From NCBI GenBank assembly GCA_036796975.1, contig DAIRBY010000045.1, forward strand, positions 1 through 21,617: a stretch of DNA of 21,617 nucleotides, given 5' to 3'. The notes below the pieces were generated by a model. It saw nothing but the letters and a program-made list of their open reading frames with translations. It was not told the DNA's origin and ran no database searches. Positions 5,925-13,303 of the stretch are shown in pieces. The stretch comes from UBA8190 sp003453695. Its GTDB lineage: Bacteria > Actinomycetota > Acidimicrobiia > Acidimicrobiales > UBA8190. The translations under genes were made by a program, and so were the position numbers. Positions within the stretch are counted from its first letter, which is position 1. Each line of letters opens with the position of its first letter.

Positions 5925-7940
5925 GGGGCCTCTCCCGCTGCGTCTTGCTCCGGCTGGGGCCCGTCAGGGCCGTCCGCATGGACCACGGCGAGAAGGCGGC
6001 CGGCCTCGACCTGGTCTCCCGCCGCCACGTGCACCTCGGTGACGGTCCCCGCCATCGGCGCGTGCACCTCGTGCTCCATCTTCATGGCCTCGATGGCCAC
6101 CAGGGTGTCTCCTGCCTCCACGCCGTCGCCCACACCCACGAGGACCTTCACCACCGTGCCGGGCAAGGGTGCCACCAGTGATCCCGCTGCCAGCCGCGAA
6201 CCGGGGAGGGGGAAGCGCTCCTCCTCGACGAGCGCCGATGACCCGTCGGGCCCGTCCACGTAGCTCACCGGGCCCACCCGCTCCACGTCGTAGCGCCGCT
6301 CCACGCCGCCGACCACGAGCCTCACGGCGTCAGGTGAGCACGCCACGACGGTGATCCCCTCGACCGGGTCGCCGTCACAGGTGAGCACCGACAGGCGCCC
6401 GGCACGGTCGAACCGGTATCCGACCTCCATCGGTCCGTGGCGGCCCGAGAACACCGTCTGTTGCAGGGAGGCGGGGTTGTTGCGCCAGCCCGACGGCATG
6501 GCCCCGAGCACCGGCGCCTCGGCCCGCCGGGCCGCCTGGGCGGCCAGGGCGGCGGCCACGGCGTGGTGGCGCCCGGCCTCGGCGTCGGCCAGGGGGGCGC
6601 CCAGCTGGGCCGGGTCGTGGCGCTCCAGGAAGCCGGTGTCGATGGCCCCTTCCAGGAACTCGGGATGGCGCAGGATCCGCACCAGCAGGTCGCGGTTGGT
6701 GACGAGCCCGTGGACCTTGCTGCCGGCCAGCGCCGCCGCCAGGTGCCGGGCCGCCTCGTCCCGGGTGGGGGCGTAGGCGATGACCTTGGCCAGCATGGGG
6801 TCGTAGTGGCTGCTCACCTCCGAACCGCTCTCCACCCCGCTGTCCAGGCGCAGCCCGTCGCCCTCCGGGATGGTGACACGGTGCAGGCGTCCCGCTGAGG
6901 GCCGCCAGTGCGCGGTGGGGTCCTCGGCATAGAGCCGCACCTCGATGGCGTGGCCGGTCATGCGGGCGCCGGTCACCTCGGGCGGCAGGGCCGCACCTTC
7001 GGCGATGCGCAACTGCAGTCGGACCAGGTCGAGGCCGGTCACGAGCTCGGTCACCGGGTGCTCCACCTGCAGGCGGGTGTTGACCTCGAGGAAGGCGAAG
7101 CGGCCGTCGGGGAGGAGGAGGAACTCGACGGTCCCGGCGTTGACGTAGCCGATGGCACGCGCCGCGCGCACGGCCGCCTCGCCCATCTGCGCCCGCAACT
7201 CGTCGTCGACCGCCGGAGAGGGCGCCTCTTCCACGATCTTCTGGTGGCGGCGCTGGATGGAGCACTCGCGTTCGAACAGGTGCACGACGTTGCCGTGGGT
7301 GTCCCCGACCACCTGCACCTCCACGTGGCGGGGCCGGGTCACGTACGGCTCCAGGAACACGGTGCCGTCGCCGAAGGCGGAGGCCGCCTCGCGCGAGGCC
7401 GAGACGAGTGCCTCGGCCAGCCCGCCTTGGGCTTCCACCACCCGCATGCCGCGGCCGCCTCCTCCCGCCGAGGCCTTCACGAGCACGGGCCAGCCCAGCT
7501 CGGCCGCCCTGCCCACGAGCTCCCCGTCGCCGAGGCCGTCGGCACCGGCGGCCCCCCCGGCCGGCCGCCGCCATGGTGGCCTTGGCCTTGAGCTTGGAAC
7601 CCATGGTCTCGATGACGGCTGCCGGTGGCCCCACGAACACGAGGCCGGCCTCCGTGCACGCCTGGGCGAAGTCGGCTCGCTCGGACAGAAAGCCGTAGCC
7701 GGGGTGCACGGCGTCGGCGCCGCTTGTGAGCGCCGCCTCCACGAGAAGGTCAGCGCGCAGGTAGGTGTCGCTCGGGGCGGCGCCGGGCAGGCGCACCACC
7801 TCGTCCGCTTCCGCGGCGTACGGCATGGAGGCGTCGGGGTCCGAAGCCACCGCCACACAGCGCACGCCCATGGCATGGGCGCTGCGCATGATGCGCCGGG
7901 CGATCTCGCCGCGGTTGGCGACGAGGAGCTTGCCGATCAC
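5921..7940 (-). CDS. Acyl-CoA carboxylase alpha subunit (biotin carboxylase + biotin carrier), frameshifted
   Basis: This subunit carboxylates its own biotin using ATP and bicarbonate and hands the CO2 to the beta subunit. From the GTG at 7940 (GAGG 8 bases upstream) 127 codons read as a normal biotin carboxylase N-terminus: KLLVANRGEIARRI, ADAVHPGYGFLSE and GSKLKAKATMAAAG. The frame is then lost. The downstream frame continues faithfully with PVLVKASAGGGGRGMRVV, FLEPYVTRPRHVEVQ, ECSIQRRHQKIVEEAPSP, LEVNTRLQVEHPVTE and a C-terminal biotinyl domain with EAMKMEH; the biotin lysine codon is at 6080-6082. With one coding-strand G removed the product would be about 672 residues, normal for MCC/GCC-type alpha subunits. 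It is either a recent pseudogene or a sequence error. The stop overlaps the DUF1446 start, and the beta gene ends 10 bases upstream. Confidence 0.9.
7552..7559 (-). other. Frameshift site in the carboxylase alpha subunit gene
   Basis: Seven C on the plus strand at 7552-7558 (seven G in the coding strand) lie directly after codon 127. Reading in register on both sides requires either one base too many here or a loss of 3n+2 bases. The conserved AGVPxxPG loop expected at this point is missing, which favours a small deletion over a single extra G. Confidence 0.75.
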
Positions 7941-7950
7941 CGGGCCGACC

Positions 7951-9549
7951 TCACATCCGGAACACGCCGTAGCCGCGCGTGCCCGAGAACTCGGTGTTGT
8001 GGATCACAGACAGGCACATGCCGAGCACATGGCGCGTGTCGCGCGGGTCGATGATGCCGTCGTCGTAGACGAGCCCGGAGAGGAACAGCGGCATCGACTC
8101 CGTGTCGATCTGCGCCTCGACGGCGCTCCGCATGGCGGCGTCGGCTTCCTCGTCGAAGGGCTCGCCCCGGGACTGCGCCCCCTGGCGGGCCACGATGGAC
8201 AGCACCCCTGCCAGCTGGGCCGGGCCCATCACCGCCGATCGGGCGTTGGGCCAGCTGAACAGGAAGCGGGGGTTGTAGGCCCGCCCGCACATCCCGTAAT
8301 TGCCCGCCCCGTACGAGGCGCCGATGTTCACGGTGAGGTGCGGCACCTGCGAGTTGGCAACGGCGTTGATCATCTTGGCGCCGTCTTTGATGATGCCGCG
8401 CTGCTCGTACTCCTTGCCGACCATGTACCCCGTCGTGTTCTGCAGGAACAGAAGGGGCACGTCCACCTGGTTGGCCAGCTGGATGAATTGCGTCGCCTTG
8501 TTGGACTCCTCCGAGAAGAGCACTCCCCGATGGTTGGCGAGCACCCCGATCGGATAGCCGTGGATCGAAGCCCATCCGGTGACGAGGCTCGACCCGTACA
8601 GCGGCTTGAACTCGTCGAAGCGCGAACCGTCCACCACGCGGGCGAGGACGTGGCGAGGGTCGAAGGGCACCCGCAGGTCGGCCGAGGCGATGCCCAGCAG
8701 CTCGTCGGGGTCGTGGACGGGGTCGTCGGCGTCCATCGAGGGCCCCGGGCCCCGCTTGCGGTGGTTGAGGCGGGCCACGATGGCGCGCCCCAGGCGGATG
8801 GCGTCCACCTCGTCCTCGGCCAGGTAGTCGGCCAGCCCGCTCACCCGGGCGTGCATGGAGGCGCCCCCCAGCTCCTCGTCCTCGGACTCCTCGCCCGTGG
8901 CCATCTTGACCAGCGGCGGGCCGCCCAGGAACACCTTGGACCGGCCCTCGATCATGACGATGTGGTCGCTCATGCCGGGCACGTAGGCGCCACCGGCCGT
9001 CGAGTTGCCGAAGACGAGGGCCACCGTGGGCACGGCGGCCGCCGAGCGCTGGGTGAGGTCGCGAAAGCCCCGGCCGCCCGGGATGAAGATCTCGGACTGC
9101 GTGGGCAGATCGGCGCCACCCGACTCGACGAGGTTGACGGACGGCAACCGGTTCTCCAAGGCGATGTCGGCGAGGCGCGACGACTTGCGCATGGTGAAGG
9201 GATTGGTGGCTCCGCCGCGCACGGTGGGGTCGTTCGCCGACACCATGCACTCCACGCCGCTCACCACACCGATGCCCGACACCAAGCTGGCGCCCACGGT
9301 GTAGGGAGTGCCCCACCCCGCCAGAGGACACAGCTCGAGGAAGGGAGAGTCGCGGTCGAGCAGCAGCTCGATGCGTTCGTGGGCGAGCATCTTCCCCCGC
9401 TGCCGGTGGCGTTGGACGTACCGTTCGCCCCCACCCTGGCGAGCCAGGGCCAGCTGCTCCTCCACTTCGGCCAGGGCGCCCTCCATGGAGTCCCGGTTCT
9501 CCTGGTACGTGGTGGAGGAGGGATCGACGGTGCTGGCGAGCACAGGCAT
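7951..9549 (-). CDS. Acyl-CoA carboxylase beta subunit (carboxyltransferase, MCC/GCC-like)
   Basis: The 532-residue subunit transfers CO2 from biotin to an acyl-CoA. It has the two crotonase-like halves of methylcrotonyl-/geranyl-CoA carboxylase beta subunits. The N-terminal half includes RGKMLAHERIELLLD, NPFTMRKSSRLADIALENRL and the oxyanion-hole segment FGNSTAGGAYVPGMSD (about 180-195). The C-terminal half includes ANHRGVLFSEESNKATQFI, FLQNTTGYMVGKEYE and IGASYGAGNYGMCGRAYNPR (409-428). The RAYNPRFLFSWPNAR block is typical of the MCC/GCC group rather than of propionyl- or acetyl-CoA carboxylases. It is the promoter-proximal gene of the operon and starts at an ATG (PVLASTVDP), like homologues. 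Substrate choice between methylcrotonyl-, geranyl- or another branched enoyl-CoA cannot be fixed from motifs alone; the AtuA-like neighbour tilts towards an isoprenoid-type substrate. Confidence 0.92.
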   Translation of the reverse strand: MPVLASTVDPSSTTYQENRDSMEGALAEVEEQLALARQGGGERYVQRHRQRGKMLAHERIELLLDRDSPFLELCPLAGWGTPYTVGASLVSGIGVVSGVECMVSANDPTVRGGATNPFTMRKSSRLADIALENRLPSVNLVESGGADLPTQSEIFIPGGRGFRDLTQRSAAAVPTVALVFGNSTAGGAYVPGMSDHIVMIEGRSKVFLGGPPLVKMATGEESEDEELGGASMHARVSGLADYLAEDEVDAIRLGRAIVARLNHRKRGPGPSMDADDPVHDPDELLGIASADLRVPFDPRHVLARVVDGSRFDEFKPLYGSSLVTGWASIHGYPIGVLANHRGVLFSEESNKATQFIQLANQVDVPLLFLQNTTGYMVGKEYEQRGIIKDGAKMINAVANSQVPHLTVNIGASYGAGNYGMCGRAYNPRFLFSWPNARSAVMGPAQLAGVLSIVARQGAQSRGEPFDEEADAAMRSAVEAQIDTESMPLFLSGLVYDDGIIDPRDTRHVLGMCLSVIHNTEFSGTRGYGVFRM

Positions 9550-9634
9550 GACGTCGGGGACGCCTCAGACGGCGACCAAGGCGGCCGCGTCCCTGCTCGC
9601 GCCGTGCGTCGACGTCCTCGGCGTCATCGGGTGA

Positions 9635-9640
9635 CAGACT
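9635..9640 (+). promoter_or_regulatory. Candidate -10 box of glmU (leaderless)
   Basis: CAGACT keeps the A and final T that matter most in the TAnnnT pattern and sits exactly 6 bases before the ATG at 9647, as expected for a transcript starting at the start codon. No ribosome binding site is visible. The 97-base divergent region 9550-9646 shows no tRNA and nothing else I can name. Confidence 0.35.
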
Positions 9641-9646
9641 AAACGC

Positions 9647-10756
9647 ATGGCCGATCGTCCGCTCTCCGCCGTGGTCATGGTCGCCGGGGAAGGGACGCGG
9701 ATGCATTCGTCGCGTCCCAAGCCACTGCACCGGTTGTGCGGCCGGCCCATGATCCTGCACGTCCTCGACGCGCTGGCGGAGCTGCCGGTGCACAAGGTCG
9801 TCGTCGTCGTCGGCCACCGCGGTGAATGGGTGACCAAGACGTTGACGGACCACGCGCCGGCGCCGCTGTCGATCGAGTTCGTCGAACAGCCGGCGCAGCG
9901 CGGCACCGGCGACGCACTCGCCGTCGGCCTCACCGCGCTTCCCGACCCGTCTCTGGACGGGGACGGGGACGTGGTCGTGCTCCCGGGAGACGCACCGCTC
10001 GTTCGTGCCGCCACCCTGGCGGCGTTGGTGCGCCACCACCGGGTGGCGGATGCCGCCGCCACGTTGCTCACCGCCCGGCTCGACGATCCCACCGGCTACG
10101 ACCGGGTCGTTCGGGGGCGCGACGACGGCGTCGTCGCCGTGGTGGAGGACGGCGAGGTGACCGACGCCGAGCGGGAGGTGGACGAGGTGGCCACCACCAT
10201 CCACTGCTTCCGCCACGGCGTTCTCGCCCCTGCTCTGCGGCGGTTGCGCCCGTTGGGGCGCAACGGGGAGCACTCGCTCACCGGCGTCTACGCCGTGCTC
10301 CACGACGCCGGCTACCGGCTGGAGTCGCTCGTGCTGGGCGACCCCATGGAGGCGGCGGGCGTCAACGACCGGGCCCAGCTGGCGGTGGCCGAGGCCGAGC
10401 TGCGCGACCGGATCAACGAGCGGTGGATGCGGCGAGGAGTGACGATGTGGGACCCCGAGCGCACCTACGTCGACGCCACGGTGCACCTCTCGCCCGACGT
10501 CGTGCTGCTGCCCGGGGTCGTGCTGCAGGGCGACACCGTGGTCGAGGGGGGCGCGGAGATCGGGCCCGACTGCCACCTGGTCGACACCGAGGTGGGCGAG
10601 GGGGCGGTCGTCGCCACCACCGTCGCCCGACGGGCGACCGTCGGCGATCACGCCCGCGTCGGTCCCTTCGCCGTGCTGGGACCGGGGACCGTGGTGGCGC
10701 CGTCGGAGATCGTCGGCCCCTTCTCGACGCGCGAGCCCGACGACGGCCAGCGGTGA
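9647..10756 (+). CDS. glmU: GlmU-like N-acetylglucosamine-1-phosphate uridylyltransferase, lacking the acetyltransferase active-site region
   Basis: GlmU normally acetylates glucosamine-1-phosphate and then joins GlcNAc-1-phosphate to UTP, giving UDP-GlcNAc for cell-wall synthesis. The N-terminal nucleotidyltransferase is recognisable: VAGEGTRM with SRPKPLH (residues 13-28), QPAQRGTGDAL (81-91), LPGDAPL with the metal-binding Asp115, DDPTGY (146-151) and GVNDR (239-242). A left-handed beta-helix follows (about 265-350) but stops at residue 369. Typical GlmU has about 450-480 residues, and the missing portion holds the acetyltransferase catalytic His, Lys and Asn residues. The usual EVN and GEYYLTD sugar-site motifs read EVA and GEHSLTG here. 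It is therefore probably a monofunctional, perhaps altered-specificity, sugar-nucleotide synthase. It precedes prs, as in many actinobacteria. Confidence 0.85.
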   Translation: MADRPLSAVVMVAGEGTRMHSSRPKPLHRLCGRPMILHVLDALAELPVHKVVVVVGHRGEWVTKTLTDHAPAPLSIEFVEQPAQRGTGDALAVGLTALPDPSLDGDGDVVVLPGDAPLVRAATLAALVRHHRVADAAATLLTARLDDPTGYDRVVRGRDDGVVAVVEDGEVTDAEREVDEVATTIHCFRHGVLAPALRRLRPLGRNGEHSLTGVYAVLHDAGYRLESLVLGDPMEAAGVNDRAQLAVAEAELRDRINERWMRRGVTMWDPERTYVDATVHLSPDVVLLPGVVLQGDTVVEGGAEIGPDCHLVDTEVGEGAVVATTVARRATVGDHARVGPFAVLGPGTVVAPSEIVGPFSTREPDDGQR

Positions 10757-10772
10757 CACCGCCGGTCCCGAA

Positions 10773-10799
10773 TTGGCGCTAAGGCGCCTCGGGTAGCGT
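10773..10799 (+). promoter_or_regulatory. Candidate promoter of prs (leaderless)
   Basis: TTGGCG at 10773-10778 and TAGCGT at 10794-10799 resemble -35 and -10 boxes, with a short 15-base spacer. TAGCGT lies 7 bases before the ATG at 10807, so transcription would begin at or next to the start codon. A small inverted repeat (GGCGC at 10775-10779 and GCGCC at 10784-10788) falls inside the spacer and might instead be the remains of a glmU terminator. Confidence 0.4.
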
Positions 10800-10806
10800 C
10801 GCGGCC

Positions 10807-11778
10807 ATGGAGCTCGTCCCCCGCCGCCGGCTGGTCCTCGTCTCCGGACGCTCGCATCCCATGCTGGCCGAGGAGATCGCCGGGCACATCGGTGTCGAGC
10901 TGAGCGAGGCCAATCTCCGCGAGTTCGCCAACGGCGAGATCCACTGTCGCTACGACGGGTCGTTGCGGGGGAGCGACATCTTCATCGTGCAGACGCACAG
11001 CGGACCGGTCAACGACTCGCTCATGGAACAGCTCATCATGATCGACGCCGCCAAGCGTGCCTCGGCCAAGCGCATCACCGCCGTCTGCCCCTACTACGGG
11101 TACTCGCGCCAGGACCGCAAGGCGACCGGACGCGAGCCCATCACCGCCAAGCTCGTCGCCGACATGCTGCAAGCGGCCGGGGCCGACCGGGTGGTGAGCG
11201 TGGACCTGCACTCCGGACAGATCCAGGGCTTCTTCGACGTCCCCTTCGACCACTTGACGGCCATGCCGGTGCTCGTGGACGACCTGCACCGCAACGGTTC
11301 CAGCGACCTGGTGGTGGTGGCGCCCGATGCCGGGCGGGTGAAGGTGGCCGAGCGTTTCAGCCAGCACCTCGGCGCCGACCTCGCCTTCGTCCACAAGCGT
11401 CGCCCTCGGGGGAGCGCCAACGAGGTGGTGGCACTGGACGTGGTGGGCGAGGTGGAGGGCCGGCGGTGCGTGCTCGTGGACGACATGATCGACACCGCCG
11501 GCACCATCTGCGCCGCCGCCGAGCTGCTCATGGAGCGGGGGGCGGCCGAGACGTGGGCCATGGCCACCCACGGGATCTTCTCGGACCCCGCCCTGGAGCG
11601 CCTGGAGAAGTCGCCGCTCAGCCGGGTGGTGATCACGAACACCCTGCCGCTGGCCGAGGACCGGCGCATCGACAAGCTGGAGATGCTGTCGGTGGCCAAG
11701 CTCATCGCCGACGCCATCGACGCCGTCTTCGAGGACACCTCGGTGTCGGAGATCTTCGGGGGCGAGAACCTGCAGTAG
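10807..11778 (+). CDS. prs: Ribose-phosphate pyrophosphokinase (PRPP synthetase)
   Basis: The enzyme makes PRPP from ribose-5-phosphate and ATP in the cytoplasm, feeding purine, pyrimidine, histidine, tryptophan and NAD synthesis. The 323-residue length is standard for class I enzymes. Visible motifs are EFANGEIHCRY (39-49), the flexible ATP loop YYGYSRQDRK (96-105), VDLHSGQIQGFFDVPFDHL with the metal-binding His135, VVAPDAGRVKVAERF (170-184), HKRRPRG (196-202) and the PRPP loop VLVDDMIDTAGT (222-233). The ATG has no Shine-Dalgarno sequence, but a -10-like box lies 7 bases before it. It follows glmU by 50 bases, a pairing conserved in many Gram-positive bacteria that links PRPP and UDP-sugar supply. 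Assignment is secure. Confidence 0.97.
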   Translation: MELVPRRRLVLVSGRSHPMLAEEIAGHIGVELSEANLREFANGEIHCRYDGSLRGSDIFIVQTHSGPVNDSLMEQLIMIDAAKRASAKRITAVCPYYGYSRQDRKATGREPITAKLVADMLQAAGADRVVSVDLHSGQIQGFFDVPFDHLTAMPVLVDDLHRNGSSDLVVVAPDAGRVKVAERFSQHLGADLAFVHKRRPRGSANEVVALDVVGEVEGRRCVLVDDMIDTAGTICAAAELLMERGAAETWAMATHGIFSDPALERLEKSPLSRVVITNTLPLAEDRRIDKLEMLSVAKLIADAIDAVFEDTSVSEIFGGENLQ

Positions 11779-11802
11779 GCGCCCCGGAGCGGCCCCGGCG
11801 CC
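11778..11802 (+). terminator. Inverted repeat after prs, weak terminator candidate
   Basis: GGCGCC at 11778-11783 and GGCGCC at 11797-11802 can form a 6-base-pair stem directly after the prs stop codon, with a 13-base loop. No T-run follows, so termination is doubtful; in such a GC-rich genome similar repeats arise by chance. Confidence 0.2.
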
Positions 11803-11826
11803 GGAAGGCCCTGGGCACGGGGGCTC

Positions 11827-11832
11827 TATGCT
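11827..11832 (+). promoter_or_regulatory. Candidate -10 box of rplY
   Basis: TATGCT fits the TAnnnT pattern in the gap after prs. Transcription from it would give a leader of roughly 60 bases containing GAGGAG at 11886-11891, 10 bases before the rplY ATG. No good -35 box is visible. Confidence 0.3.
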
Positions 11833-11901
11833 GGTGCGTCCGGCGCCCCGCCGTCAGCCCCCGGGCCGCGCCCCTGTTTCTCTCTGAGGAGCCTCAAGAA
11901 C

Positions 11902-12615
11902 ATGGCCGACATCATCCTCGAGGCCCATCCGGGCCGCCCGACCGGCAGCAGCGCCGCCCGCCGGCTGCGCCGAGAAGGCCGGGTCCCCGCCGTCGTGTAC
12001 GGCACCGGCGCCGACCCCGTGTCGGTGACGGTGGAGGCGCGCCAGCTGCGCGCCGCGCTGAGCACGCCGGCCGGGCTGAACGCCGTCGTCACCTTGCAGG
12101 TGGACGGGGCCAGCTACCCCACCCTGGCCCGCGAGCTGCAGCGCCACCCGGTGCGCGGCACCGTGCAGCACGTCGACTTCGTGATCGTCGACCTGCGTGT
12201 CGAGACCCACGCCGACGTCCCCATCACGCTCGTGGGCGAGGCCGTGGAGCTGCACCGCCAGGACGGGGTCATCGACCAGCAGATCTTCGCCCTCACCGTG
12301 CGGGCCCGGCCGGCTGATATCCCCGCCCATCTGGAGCTCGACATCTCGGGGCTCACCGTGGGCGACGCGCTGCGCGTCTCCGACCTCACCCTGCCTTCCG
12401 GCGTCGCCACCGACGTCGATCCCGAGGCCGTGGTGGTGGCCGGTCAGGCGTCGCGGGTGGCGGCCGAGGTCGAGGAGGCCGAAGCCGAGGCGGCGGCAGC
12501 GGCAGCAGAGGCGGCAGCCGAAGAGGGCGCCGTGGCTGCACCCGCCGAGGGCGAGGGCGAGGGCGGCGGCGAGGCCGAGGCTGCCGAGTCGTCGGGCGGC
12601 GGCGAGGAAGGCTGA
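11902..12615 (+). CDS. rplY: 50S ribosomal protein L25 / general stress protein Ctc
   Basis: The 237-residue protein is the long (Ctc/TL5-type) form of L25, which binds 5S rRNA in the large ribosomal subunit. The N-terminal 5S-binding domain (about 1-93) shows SSAARRLRREGRVPAVVYG, VEARQLRAAL and LARELQRHPVRGTVQHVDF. The C-terminal domain (about 94-185) shows VETHADVPITLVGEA, PADIPAHLELDISGL and DLTLPSGVATDVDPEAVVV. A tail of about 50 residues (about 187-237) is almost entirely Glu, Ala and Gly and is probably disordered; acidic tails of this sort are common in actinobacterial L25. The ATG is supported by GAGGAG at 11886-11891. It sits directly before pth, the usual actinobacterial order. Confidence 0.96.
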   Translation: MADIILEAHPGRPTGSSAARRLRREGRVPAVVYGTGADPVSVTVEARQLRAALSTPAGLNAVVTLQVDGASYPTLARELQRHPVRGTVQHVDFVIVDLRVETHADVPITLVGEAVELHRQDGVIDQQIFALTVRARPADIPAHLELDISGLTVGDALRVSDLTLPSGVATDVDPEAVVVAGQASRVAAEVEEAEAEAAAAAAEAAAEEGAVAAPAEGEGEGGGEAEAAESSGGGEEG

Positions 12616-12668
12616 TCCTGCGCCGGCTGGTCGGCGCTGTCCGCCGGGGGGCCAGCGCCGAATGGGTC

Positions 12669-13235
12669 GTGGTCGGCCTGGGCAATCCCGGCGCCGAGTT
12701 CCGCCACACCAGGCACAACCTCGGGGCCGACACCGTCGAGCTCCTGGCCGCTCGCCATCATCAGCGCCTGCGCGCCGAACGGGGCACCCGGTCGGTGTCG
12801 GCCGAGGTGCGCATGGATGCTCACGCCGTGGTGCTGGCCGTGCCCCAGACCTACATGAACGAGTCGGGGCTGGCGGTGGGCGCCCTGTTGCGACGATACG
12901 GGCCCGTCACCGTCGACCGCTTGGTGGTGGTCCACGACGAGCTGGACCTTCCCGTCGGTCGCGTCAAGGTGAAGGTGGGCGGTGGCACGGCAGGACACAA
13001 CGGGCTGCGGTCGGTCCACGCCCACCTGCACGACGAGGGATACCTGCGGGTGCGCATCGGGATCGGGAAGCCCCCGGGCCGCCGGCAGGGCACCGACCAC
13101 GTGCTGCGACCGCCGGGGAAGGCCGAGCGTGACGCCCTCGCCGCCGCCGTGGAGGTCGCCGCCGACGCCGTGGAAGCCATCGTCGAGCACGGACCCGAGG
13201 CGGCCATGACCCGGGTGAACGCCGAGCCGGCCTAG
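12669..13235 (+). CDS. pth: Peptidyl-tRNA hydrolase
   Basis: The enzyme recycles tRNA from peptidyl-tRNAs released by stalled ribosomes. All catalytic and binding motifs are present: GLGNPGAEF with the tRNA-contact Asn, TRHNLG with the catalytic His, PQTYMNESG with the substrate-positioning Asn, VVHDELDLP with the Asp that activates His, and GGGTAGHNGLRS. The start is uncertain. The GTG at 12669 yields 188 residues beginning MVGLGNPG, about four residues shorter at the N-terminus than E. coli Pth, and it has no ribosome binding site. The frame is open upstream (reading AEWVVVGLGNPG, which resembles the family's first strand) but I see no ATG, GTG or TTG there. The gene follows rplY by 53 bases, and translation may be coupled to it. 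Confidence 0.93.
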   Translation: MVGLGNPGAEFRHTRHNLGADTVELLAARHHQRLRAERGTRSVSAEVRMDAHAVVLAVPQTYMNESGLAVGALLRRYGPVTVDRLVVVHDELDLPVGRVKVKVGGGTAGHNGLRSVHAHLHDEGYLRVRIGIGKPPGRRQGTDHVLRPPGKAERDALAAAVEVAADAVEAIVEHGPEAAMTRVNAEPA

Positions 13236-13240
13236 CACAC

Positions 13241-13273
13241 CTCGCCGGTTCCCACCCGTGCGCACCAGGCGAG
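13241..13273 (+). terminator. Stem-loop between pth and mfd (weak terminator or operator candidate)
   Basis: CTCGCCGGT at 13241-13249 pairs with ACC-A-GGCGAG at 13264-13273, giving a 9-base-pair stem with one bulged A and a loop of about 14 bases. It starts 6 bases after the pth stop. No T-run follows. Its right arm ends 18 bases before the proposed mfd -10 box, so it could also influence mfd transcription. Confidence 0.3.
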
Positions 13274-13291
13274 CGACAGGGGCGCGGTCGA

Positions 13292-13297
13292 TACCCT
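13292..13297 (+). promoter_or_regulatory. Candidate -10 box of mfd (leaderless)
   Basis: TACCCT lies exactly 6 bases before the GTG at 13304, so a transcript would begin at the start codon. No Shine-Dalgarno sequence precedes the GTG. The position supports 13304 as the true mfd start; no clear -35 box is seen. Confidence 0.42.
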
Positions 13298-13303
13298 GAG
13301 CAG

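Noticed and set aside
7552..7559. Programmed ribosomal frameshifting in the carboxylase alpha subunit
   Set aside because: No downstream stimulatory structure or upstream stop arrangement is evident, the family is not known for it, and the missing conserved loop points to a small deletion or sequence error.
7765..9642. A 625-codon plus-strand open frame opposite the carboxylase beta subunit
   Set aside because: It is the complement shadow of a strongly conserved gene, with low-complexity His/Gly/Val-rich translation and no domain signal.
9550..9646. A tRNA gene, as sometimes found next to glmU
   Set aside because: I could not find a cloverleaf or a GTTCGANTC-like T-loop in this short region.
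7937..10759. A 940-codon open frame on the minus strand spanning the carboxylase beta gene and the reverse of glmU
   Set aside because: It has no recognisable motifs and is rich in Arg/Gly/Pro/His, and it covers two well-identified genes in their correct frames. Long antisense frames are expected at this GC content because stop codons are rare.
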